From: Cliona cf. orientalis
Taxonomy: Eukaryota; Porifera; Demospongiae; Clionaida; Clionaidae
Length of the DNA stretch: 64,000 nucleotides
NCBI GenBank assembly: GCA_963930775.1
Contig: OZ005704.1
Span: 1,488,001-1,552,000 of the forward strand
Reading direction: 5' to 3'
The notes under the pieces are model-generated. The model had not been told where the DNA came from. It did not search any database and saw only the letters and a list, made by a program, of their open reading frames with translations. Both the position numbers and the translations under genes were made by a program. Positions 13,501-30,983 of this stretch are shown here, piece by piece; positions within the stretch are counted from its first letter, which is position 1; the number at the start of each line of letters is the position of its first letter.

Positions 13501-16500
13501 CACACACACACATACATAGCCGCATGAGTGGTTAGTGTATGGCCTAGGATTGTGTACTTGATATGCTTGGCAGAGCATGGGGCCTAGTTAGTCACAAGCA
13601 ACATGATATCGGGCAAGACAAGATTTATAAGTAAGTCTTTCTGTGTTTGTTGATGGTATCAGTTGAATGTTTATTAAATTCTAGCACCAGTAGTGCAGCA
13701 TGAATAATCTCTATGAATGGGTAAATGCTCAGCATAATATATTTATGCATCAATTTTGGAAATCAACAGCTATTCATTTTAGAATTAACATGATGGCTTG
13801 GATAAATAATTACTGAAAGGTTTAGTATCCATGGTAGCAAGCCCTATTATACAAACATTTAATGCTCATTGTAACCACAAGTACTTGTGCAAATTGAATT
13901 CTCAAATCTAATTATGAGGGTTCACTCCCATATTATTATACCTGATCAATTGTATCTCACCCCCATAGCCTCTGGGTACCAACCAACCTCTTGACCTCTG
14001 CTAATGAATAGGTTGGAACTGGAAGGTATGTACATGTAATACAGTAACTTTACATCATCATGCTTCGACAAAGCTTGTTGACCAGACACACTGCTACATA
14101 ACATTTCCGTAACATTTTCGGATCGTTAAGCAAGAGACAAGGATAGACTGATCCGATTAATATTTTGACTATCGGTAGCTCCAGCTAGGTATGATAAACA
14201 TTATAACTCAGTCACCTTCTCAGCTGAAAGCTAGCTGCGATATGATTGCTAAACTGATCCACCCGTGGAAGAGAAGTAGATTCACACCATTTTCCATGTG
14301 GGGTAATTTATATAAAATGTCACATCGGACTGGGACTAGACAACATCCTTAAATATATTCACGACACTAAATGCACTTCCATTGGCACTGAGCATGACTC
14401 TTGATTACGTAGTGAATGCAATTGAGCGCTCATCTTGCACAGCATGTGCATGCATGCTTATACAGCTATATAGCACAGTGCTATATTATAGTATTATTAA
14501 TTGGATAGTATAGTTTATATATTGTACTCTACTTATACAAACCAATTTCTGTGTATATGTATGTCGTCTCTATGGGGATTGACAGGTGGGAGAAGGGAGG
14601 GAAACTTGGTTTACATTCCAATCAACCAAACAGCTGTAAACCCACAAAGCTCTTCTAGCGAGCAACATGTAGCGTACATGCATGTAAGTCAAGTCATGCA
14701 TGTGAGATTCTACTCCTCACAGCATATATTATAATATTATACCTCATTATTGTTGATTCATCCATAGCTGTACACTCGGTTTCTCCTAGAGAAGTGGAGC
14801 TCCCACTCGGACAGAGGCACTGTGGGAGAAATGATGCTTCTTGTGGAACGACCACTCGAGTATTCATTGTTGCCAACTCAGGAACGTAGACTTGGACATC
14901 TTGGAGGTGGCCATTGAAGCCATCTCCTATGGTAATGCTGTTGATGGTGCTGGGAAACTGCACATCTGGATTGCTCATGTGATTGACTGGATCTAAGGCT
15001 GTTTCATTACCAAAGTGAGTCTCTAGATTCCATGTTCCTGACTCATCTTGAAAAGTGAAAAATACCGATTTCCACTGACCAGCGAGAGACGCACCATATG
15101 TTGCTATAGTGACTCTATTCTTTTCGATCAACTGTGGTAGAAATAGTTCCAATTGCAGCTCTGAGGTATAGCGAATGGCAACCTGATTATTGAGCTCAAA
15201 CAAAGTCCTGTAGTGAAGAGATGAGTAACATGAGAAGCTTAGAGGGTTAGGGAGCAATTAAGCATTCTTCGTTGGAATCTTAAACAGCCATTATCAAACT
15301 TGGACTGCAATGAAAAATGCTTTTTTAATCGTTTGTTTCTGATCTTAGGTTTCCTATCGAATTCCTTCATCTAGTGGGTAATCATATGTGTCAATCCAAG
15401 TTCCTAAAACATAATATCACAACTGGGCTTTGTTAATGTTCATGCATACTACTGGTAAGAGTGTGTAAACAAAATTGAGCTATCAATAAGCCAAGAAATG
15501 CTGACTCACCCATTCGGCACTTGCTCCTTGAAGTATACTGCGATGGTATAGCGCTTCAGGCTCAATTCTCTGAGATCGGCCAGTAAGTCCTCGGGAACCG
15601 AGAACGAATTATTGCCATAGAATCGGACGGATGAGGACGTTCTTCTAGGGTAGGACTCGTCTGAGTGTACCAGGCTCTGTAGATAGCAGAGGGGAGAAAA
15701 ATGCATGGAATTAAAAATCATCATTGGAGCACTCCAATGTAGTTAATTAATTCTTGATCACTGCATGCATGCATGCCACGTTGCTGGGAACTAGAGCTAC
15801 AGACATAACTAAGAGAAGATGAAGTGTGGATCCTACCTACATGTGTGCTATCACAAACCGTCACGGATCAGGGATTGCCCTCTCGATTAATATAATATAT
15901 ATACTTTGATGTGACACCTGTACTGCAAGGGACAAGGTTAGCTGATACGGCCGAATGCCAATCGTACCTTCCCACTTACCACTTGGGAGAGCCTACACAC
16001 ACATATGAACACGCTCAAGTATTGGCGCCCATGCATGCATGCATGAGACGCACTACCACGCTTAAAGCTAAAGTTCATTGCAGCTATAATAGCTAATAAC
16101 ATGCAGCTGCAAACATAAAGCAGATAAAGTCCTAATCCATCGGTCTCTAGAGTTTAATAGCTAATATTGCCCTCGAGAAGGTAAAAATAGACACGCATTA
16201 AAGATCTTAGTGCGCTAGCTACTGTTACAGAAATTGATAGCTTTGTGAGATGTTTCGAATAATTGTGGGAGAATGAATTTAAATGCTGTTGATAGGTACA
16301 CTCAAATCTGGATGACACAAAACAGTAGCTACAGTAGTATCAGTACAAGTGCTTACCATGTAAGAAGGGTGACATCTTGAGGGGAAAAGTGGGTAAAATT
16401 CATTATTAAGGCACAAAGAAGCACAAGACGAACACGTTGAATTGGCGTAGGTGCAGTCGACATTATCACGGGTAGACAGACTCTGAGCATTACTTGATAA

Positions 16501-16560
16501 CAACACGACACAGAATAACAAATACACGAACATAGATGAGAAATTTGATTGAGAAGTCAT
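1507..16560 (-). CDS. Giant single-pass membrane protein: LamG/LamNT head, TMEM132-like core, cohesin, dockerin-like motif, mucin repeats
   Basis: Eight exons in transcript order: 16560-16357, 15676-15510, 15207-14743, 12937-12671, 12572-12509, 12416-3366, 3087-2875, 2709-1507; about 3877 aa. Residues 1-29 are a signal peptide (another ATG 24 bp upstream is in frame). About 125-275 resembles a laminin-G-like jellyroll. About 285-440 resembles a laminin N-terminal domain (TMWQSDD, YFAQDCTQSFG). About 460-1405 is Ser/Thr/Pro mucin. About 1410-2395 resembles the TMEM132 core (VPIYASF, GITTLYVS, VVQFSDNS). About 2414-2531 is a cohesin fold (YELELAYDPNS). RSKR precedes a dockerin-like calcium loop (DINGDCERDLRD) near 2590. 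Thr/Glu/Pro repeats, one membrane helix (about 3345-3371) and a 505-aa tail with PPPPY and a coiled coil follow. It is probably a surface adhesion or matrix-binding protein. The architecture is seen directly; the family names are my recognition. Confidence 0.8.
3227..3266. mobile_element. Fragment of the AGTGTCC...GCAAGCGTCC repeat family
   Basis: AGTGTCCTAGGCAAGCGTCC followed by CCCAGGTAAGTGCCCAT matches the left end and (reverse-complemented) an interior segment of the element at 60233-60381. It lies in the 278-bp intron of the giant gene (3088-3365). Only one end remains. Confidence 0.6.
3700..5210 (-). repeat. Coding minisatellite, 36/39-bp unit, Thr-Glu-Ala-Pro repeats
   Basis: About 40 tandem copies of a unit reading TTEAPTTTEEVT (36 bp) or TTEAPTTTEEVTS (39 bp) on the minus strand, with Ser/Ala/Val/Ile variants at fixed positions. 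Six successive units at about 4040-4245 are nearly identical 36-mers (EMTTTEAPTTTE), which indicates recent unit duplication or homogenisation. All length steps are multiples of three. It forms a membrane-proximal stalk likely to be densely O-glycosylated on Thr. The plus strand is also fully open here because of codon bias in the repeat. Confidence 0.95.
9370..12200 (-). other. Ser/Thr/Pro mucin-like domain in the giant gene
   Basis: Roughly 940 residues dominated by Ser, Thr, Pro, Val and Ala with few charges and almost no Cys, for example repeated SSTPIVSMTP-type phrases near 9,760-9,900. Unlike the 3,700-5,210 array it has no strict period. It separates the laminin-like head from the TMEM132-like core and probably acts as an extended, O-glycosylated spacer. 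Confidence 0.8.
12938..14742 (-). other. Large intron of the giant gene, nothing coding seen
   Basis: A 1.8-kb AT-rich intron between the LamG-like and LamNT-like exons. The flanking exons join in phase (AG|G) without it. I found no further domain exon, tRNA or obvious transposon; the only sizeable ORF (14501-14734, +) has no recognisable features. Confidence 0.6.
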
Positions 16561-17060
16561 TTTGAATTCATTCACGATAGACATTGTACAGTTACTCGCT
16601 CTCTCGGGAGCGCTAGCACTGCGATAATGGTATCTTTTCCTTACTCCACAAGTGCAGGCTGGATCCATTGCTACGGCAGCTGCTGTTTGTTCTGCCGCAG
16701 CTGCCGTTGTTGTCGAAGTCGGACAAGTGCGGCGATGCGCGATCGGAGGAGGTGCGCCCTCTTCTCGCGTGCATTCAGCTTGCTGGACCCTCGGCAAGCT
16801 AATATAGCCCTGAGAAATCTCTTCTTGCCGTCCCAGCTTTGATATCTCCGTGAAATAGCGTCGTTAGTTAGCTGTCCTTTAGTCACTGATATGATCCTCC
16901 AGCTTCGATTACAAGTTCCTTCGCGCAAGAGCGATTTTGGGGGCGTGGCATGTTTCATGCAGGGCTAGGCTAGGGTGCAAAGGGCTCGAGGTACGTAGTA
17001 TACGGAAAGTTGCACGGAAGCTAGATCGTTAGCCAGCAGATATAATAATTATATGGACTC
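16561..17060. promoter_or_regulatory. Bidirectional promoter/5' UTR region, giant gene and AOX-like gene
   Basis: About 500 bp separates the divergent start codons of the giant membrane gene (-) and the molybdo-flavoenzyme (+). It is more GC-rich than the introns. I did not identify a TATA box or specific factor sites; the promoter role is inferred from the head-to-head arrangement. ORFs inside it (16549-16842 +, 16671-16958 -) look like chance frames. Confidence 0.45.
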
Positions 17061-25963
<8,903 letters not shown>

Positions 25964-26418
25964 CTCTGACATCATTGTAACTCAAGACTTAGTGTTACTA
26001 TAAATAAACTAAGTCTTAGTGTCACCCCGACTTATTTTGAGTTCATTAAAGTTATATACAATGCTTGAAATGTGTATCATTATGATACAACGTTAATGCT
26101 ATAATAATATTATTATAATGTCACGCTAGAGTCCTGCAGTGCTAATGTATTCATTATGCTCTTGTATTATTATTGCTTCTTTGCATGATAAGATGTTATG
26201 TTTATGTGACACCAGAAATTGAAAGTGACTTGACCTGTAGTGTTTTGTAAAACACCCCCTTACACAAAATTATGCTTAGCTAATGTGTTTGGATAGCTAA
26301 AATAGAAGTGTATTTGGTAATGGAAAACAAATAACCACAGAAAGGGCACTTCTACAAAATCTGTCTCTCGCTGATATCACAGTCAACCCATAGCATTAAT
26401 TGGACAAAGCTGTTAGGC
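25964..26418. other. 3' flank of the AOX-like gene and 5' flank of the membrane gene
   Basis: A 455-bp AT-rich spacer between two same-strand genes. AATAAA at 26003-26008, about 40 bp after the AOX-like stop, is a plausible poly(A) signal. No further ORF or RNA gene is seen. Confidence 0.55.
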
Positions 26419-29400
26419 ATGGGCTACTCCATAGTAGTAGTGATAACAACCATTGTGTGGTTACTACTCAGCTCAAGGTTTGAAAGTATGAAAGAGTTTT
26501 ATGTAGTTCCAGAATCTGATGTTGAAGAATGCAAAGCTATTCATCAGGACCAGGACCAGTGTAATACCCTGGCTTTCTACATGAACTGCAGCTGCTCAGA
26601 TTGTGAATGTAACTCCTCATACTTCAATTCTCATGAAATTTATACTTTCTGGAAAGGCATACACTCTCCATTGTTTAATGAAACTCTACCTATCCAAAAC
26701 GTAGAGAATCTGACTTTCAGAGTTAATGGTGATGATAACAGGGCCATAATTGACTGTAATGGGGAGTCAGCTGGTTTTGTCTTCAACGAATCTTCGGATA
26801 TCAAGCTCGAAAATCTGGTGTTCCTATCTTGTGTCCGTACTGAGTCTCTTGGTGCAGCTGAAAGCAGCCACCATGCCTTGGCAACTCTAGCCTTTCACAA
26901 TGGTGCAAATCTCTACTTGACCAACGTTACTTTGAACGGTTCCGTAGATGAGGCTCTGTATGTCCATAACATTGGAGGAGTCATACGCTTTGAACAAGTT
27001 GTGGTCATTAATTCCAAGTCAAATGTTCATAGAAACACCAATGTGATCTACAATAGTAAGTGTAACAATGAAAGCTTGCAGATAAATATCACTAATTCAG
27101 TATTTTCTGGGAATTATAATGACAAACCAAAAAGTAGCGCAAATCATGATGCTAATAATATTGGTCCAAATTCAGTGGATAGTTACCCTCTTGCTGCAGG
27201 CCTATCCATAACATTAAAGTGCTTAAGTGTCAACATTCTAATTGAAAACGTAACCATGAGGGATAACCATGGTGGAAATGGGGGAAACTTGGCATTAGTA
27301 TTTCATAACACATCAAGCACTCCAGATAACATTGTTACAATAAGAAACTGTACGCTAGAATCTGGAACGGCTGTTACTGGCGGTGGATTGTTTGTTGAAT
27401 TTGTTGACAGCTCGAAATCTGAAGAGTCGCTGTGTTTACTTTCACATCATAAGAGTGAGCATCAGTTATTGGTAGTCGAAAACACAACATTCAAAAACAA
27501 CTCGGCTGTTTATGCTGGCGGAGCGGTTTATCTCAAACAAAAACAATCAAAAGCGTCATGTAGTGTTGGAGGAATTTCATTTGTCAACTGCAAATTTCAT
27601 CAAAATTTTGTCACGCGTAAGGGGTTTGGTGGTACCGCATTACACAGCATAAACTATCCAATAGCCACATATAAACACCGTGGAGTTCCACAGTTCAAAA
27701 TTGTTGTTGAGTCTTGTGATTTTTGGGAAAACTACGCTGAGCAGCAAGATGTGATCCAGTCAGGGAATGGAGCCATATTCTCAAAAGCAGACTCCTACTT
27801 CAAACTCATCAATGTGACAATTAGAAACAACACTTCAAGTGGAATACTGGCCATAGGTAGTAATATCATTCTCTCGGGAAATATCTCCATTAAGGACAAC
27901 TGGGCATCAAGTGGTGGTGGCATGTTGCTCTGTCAAAATGCTATCATCTATTTCCACCAAAATACCTCTGTGAATATTTCTCACAATCGTGTAGTACACA
28001 CAGGTGGAGGTATATCAGTGGAGACCCAGTGTTTGCAATCACGACCAATGTGTTTCTTTCAACTTGCTGAAAAAATTCTTCAATATCCAGAGTCTATAGA
28101 CTCCTTACATGTGCATATTCATGACAACTTGGCGGGGTTTGCTGGGCATAATTTATTTGGTGGTTCTGTTGATCACTGCTTCATGCTAGATGGACCAGAT
28201 CACAAGCCATATTCAAATCAAAGTATTGATGTTTTTAAGTCAATTTTTCACATTCCTACTAAAGGCAAGCCATCGTCAATCACCTCTGAACCTCATCATG
28301 TCTGTGTATGTAACAAGACAGGCCAACCCAACTGCAAAGGTGCTGCTAAGAATTATAAGGTATACCCAGGTCAACCTTTCACTATAACAGCGGTCTTGGT
28401 AGGTCAGCTTCATGGCATCGTACCAGGAACAGTTCTAGCCCAAATCAGCGACCATTCGTCAGCTACTTTCAAACATGAGGAAAAAGTACAAAAATTGGGC
28501 AGAAATTCCTCATGTGGTAGTCTAACTTACACTATTTATGCAAATGATGATTCCGAAGTCGAACTACTGCTAAATGCTCAGCATTCGGGAGATGTCAGTG
28601 GCTATGAGCAGCTAAACCAACTCACGAAGCTTAAGCTGAATGTGAAGATGAAGAAATGCCCCGCAGGATTTGCTCTATTTGAAAACAATGGCACAATCTC
28701 GTGTGATTGTGTTGCTATGCTCAAGGATCAAGTAGCATGCAAAATTGCTGATAATTTGATTGAACGCAAAAACCCTTATTGGATTGGATATGATGAAAGC
28801 ACGAATGCTACTCTCTTCCATTCTCACTGCCCCTTTGATTACTGTGTTAACAGACGAGTGCTCCTGAAAGCTAAAAGAAATAGCATAAATCAAGATGCTC
28901 AGTGTGCAAATCACCGTACAGGGATAATATGTGGGGCCTGCACTGGGGATCGAAGCGTTGTGATGGGAAGCAATGATTGTCAGAATTGCTCCAATTATTG
29001 GCTTTTTATGCTCGTCATCATTGCATTCTCTGGAGTTCTGCTTGTGCTTATGCTTTCCAAGCTGAACATCACCATCACAGAAGGTACTCTAGGTGGAGTA
29101 CTCTTCTACTGCAATATCATCAACAGCAACTCAACCTATTATTTTCAGGGCGAACCTGTTTGTGTAATTACTCCACTTCTCAAGGGGTTTGTATCTTTAC
29201 TGAGCTTGAGTGTGGGTGGTACATCCATGTGCCTCTACAATGGTATGGATGCCTATGGCTTTGCTTGGCTATCCTTTGCCTATCCCTTCTACATCTGGTT
29301 TATAGCAGGACTGATTGTCTGCTTGGGGCATAAATTCAACTGGGTGGTTCGACATAATTCCGTAAAAGTGCTGGCTACTCTCATCATTTTGTCATACTCC

Positions 29401-30192
29401 AATCTTTTAGCTTCAGTAATAATAGCACTACAGGCTACATACCTGCACCAAGAAGGTGGTGGAAGCAGTTTTCGTTGGCTAAAGGATGGTAATATTAGAT
29501 ACTTCCACGGCAAGCACATTCCCCTTGTGATTTTTGCCTCCCTGCTTGGTCTGATTCTACTGCCATTCACCTTTTGCCTGCTCTGCATACAATGCCTTCT
29601 TAAAGTGTCTCACCACAAGATGTTCTCTTGGGTCAACCATCTTAAACCCTTCTTTGATGCGTATACGGGACCTTTCACGGCACAGGCACGGTTTTGGACA
29701 GGACTCCTACTTCTTGCAAGGATGATCGTTTACATACACTCAGCAGTCAATTACTCCGGCCGTCAAGAAGTAGAAACTATTGGAATGGTCGGTATCATTT
29801 CCTTTGTTCTTTTGTTCACCACATCGGTGCTCAAAGGTGGATTGTATAAACGACGGTTCTTAAGCATTATAGAATATTCCTTGCTCTTCAATCTGGGAAT
29901 GCTTTCCACATACACTGCTATTGTAAACAATGTGCAACAAAACATTGTTACTACACATGTAAGTGTTGGAATTGTGTTTTTCACTTTCGTAGGGATCATC
30001 CTGTACCATGTTAAATTTTTCAAGCGGATAAGATGGTCCGTGAGACGACTTTGGCTTCGTGCTGCGGTGATCTTAAGCATGAAGAGATCGTTGCGAAGTG
30101 ATTACCCGAGTGATGAAGAGGATCAGTACGATACTACCAATTTCCCACCCCTTGCAGAGTTTGATCAAACACGTGAACCACTGCTTGACTAG
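26419..30192 (+). CDS. Intronless beta-helix ectodomain plus multipass membrane protein
   Basis: A single open frame of 1,257 codons with no intron, unusual here. Residues 5-20 are hydrophobic (signal peptide or anchor). About 70-600 is Asn-rich with recurring short units (Gly-Gly, NCTL, NVTI, NNTS), many N-glycosylation sites and the pattern of a right-handed parallel beta-helix. About 820-860 is Cys-rich (RTGIICGAC, then NDCQNCSN). From about 858 to 1210 there are about eight hydrophobic segments, followed by a 45-residue acidic tail (YPSDEEDQYD). The layout suggests a surface receptor or channel-like protein with a large ectodomain. I associate it with expanded, uncharacterised families in sponges and cnidarians; its function is unknown. 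Retrocopy origin is possible given the lack of introns, but the frame is intact. Confidence 0.8.
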   Translation: MGYSIVVVITTIVWLLLSSRFESMKEFYVVPESDVEECKAIHQDQDQCNTLAFYMNCSCSDCECNSSYFNSHEIYTFWKGIHSPLFNETLPIQNVENLTFRVNGDDNRAIIDCNGESAGFVFNESSDIKLENLVFLSCVRTESLGAAESSHHALATLAFHNGANLYLTNVTLNGSVDEALYVHNIGGVIRFEQVVVINSKSNVHRNTNVIYNSKCNNESLQINITNSVFSGNYNDKPKSSANHDANNIGPNSVDSYPLAAGLSITLKCLSVNILIENVTMRDNHGGNGGNLALVFHNTSSTPDNIVTIRNCTLESGTAVTGGGLFVEFVDSSKSEESLCLLSHHKSEHQLLVVENTTFKNNSAVYAGGAVYLKQKQSKASCSVGGISFVNCKFHQNFVTRKGFGGTALHSINYPIATYKHRGVPQFKIVVESCDFWENYAEQQDVIQSGNGAIFSKADSYFKLINVTIRNNTSSGILAIGSNIILSGNISIKDNWASSGGGMLLCQNAIIYFHQNTSVNISHNRVVHTGGGISVETQCLQSRPMCFFQLAEKILQYPESIDSLHVHIHDNLAGFAGHNLFGGSVDHCFMLDGPDHKPYSNQSIDVFKSIFHIPTKGKPSSITSEPHHVCVCNKTGQPNCKGAAKNYKVYPGQPFTITAVLVGQLHGIVPGTVLAQISDHSSATFKHEEKVQKLGRNSSCGSLTYTIYANDDSEVELLLNAQHSGDVSGYEQLNQLTKLKLNVKMKKCPAGFALFENNGTISCDCVAMLKDQVACKIADNLIERKNPYWIGYDESTNATLFHSHCPFDYCVNRRVLLKAKRNSINQDAQCANHRTGIICGACTGDRSVVMGSNDCQNCSNYWLFMLVIIAFSGVLLVLMLSKLNITITEGTLGGVLFYCNIINSNSTYYFQGEPVCVITPLLKGFVSLLSLSVGGTSMCLYNGMDAYGFAWLSFAYPFYIWFIAGLIVCLGHKFNWVVRHNSVKVLATLIILSYSNLLASVIIALQATYLHQEGGGSSFRWLKDGNIRYFHGKHIPLVIFASLLGLILLPFTFCLLCIQCLLKVSHHKMFSWVNHLKPFFDAYTGPFTAQARFWTGLLLLARMIVYIHSAVNYSGRQEVETIGMVGIISFVLLFTTSVLKGGLYKRRFLSIIEYSLLFNLGMLSTYTAIVNNVQQNIVTTHVSVGIVFFTFVGIILYHVKFFKRIRWSVRRLWLRAAVILSMKRSLRSDYPSDEEDQYDTTNFPPLAEFDQTREPLLD

Positions 30193-30680
30193 ATGCTCAG
30201 CCAGGCACAATATTAAATAATATCCTAGAAACGTGCTTTCACAACCAGAATCGAATTAAATTTATCATATTATGATATTATGCTGCAAACCGTAATAGCT
30301 AGCTAGATGAGACTTCATGCAATTGCTACTCTGTAACAGTCAAGTTTGTACTATAGGAATGAAAGTGACTAGCTGTCATGCTTATGGTTATTATTATTAT
30401 AATAATATTATCAGTTTACATAGCATTGCTTTTGAAAACGTATAGCTAATAATAATATTATGCACCTGCCAATTTGCAGTTTATTTTGTGAGAGACCACA
30501 TCAGTTTATGAAACATACTGTTGATTATTACTTCTATGCCGTGTGGGTAAGTCTACGGAAGTGGTATAATAATATTATTATTCGTATAGTCTAGCTACCA
30601 TAAAAATTAATCAAGTTAATCTCTTGACGGTTGCGTTTGCCGCATACCTCTGATGTTCATTCAAGCAGGCCGAACACGCA
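30193..30680. other. AT-rich intergenic spacer
   Basis: 488 bp holding several copies of the palindromic AATAATATTATT-type motif (for example near 30395-30410, 30450 and 30565). No coding or RNA feature is seen. Confidence 0.5.
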
Positions 30681-30896
30681 TTACTTTAAGTCTATCACGT
30701 AAACGTAGCCCACTGACTTAACTCTTAGCTTCTCTGAGCTGAAGACCTTTTTGGCGTCACTAGTAACTTTGGTGATCCTGCTTCCAAGGTTACGAGCGTT
30801 AAGGTACATGACGCGTGCGCGCCCATCGATGAGATTGAAAATCGACGCCATGTTCCTGCTAGATGGATACCTTTCGGGAGAAGACACTCCCGCCAT
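30681..30896 (-). CDS. Hypothetical small basic protein, head-to-head with ADCY10
   Basis: A 71-codon complete frame (a second in-frame ATG would give 56 aa). It is rich in Arg/Lys/Ser and Val, with no signal peptide, no membrane helix and no Cys, and ends VYVIDLK. I do not recognise the family. Its start lies only 88 bp from the ADCY10 start on the opposite strand, in a CpG-containing stretch typical of a shared promoter. That position is the main reason to keep it. It could also be the 5' exon or UTR of an antisense transcript. Confidence 0.35.
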   Translation of the reverse strand: MAGVSSPERYPSSRNMASIFNLIDGRARVMYLNARNLGSRITKVTSDAKKVFSSEKLRVKSVGYVYVIDLK

Positions 30897-30983
30897 TACA
30901 GACTAAAAGAAGAGCGAGGAGTATGGACGTAGCTCCTTTGGCTATCGGTCACTCGAAAGGTTCGCGGGTGGTGGGTGTGGCTA

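Noticed and set aside
16549-16958. ORFs in the spacer between the giant gene and the AOX-like gene
   Set aside because: Short, compositionally odd, overlapping the likely 5' UTRs, with no domain or splice support.
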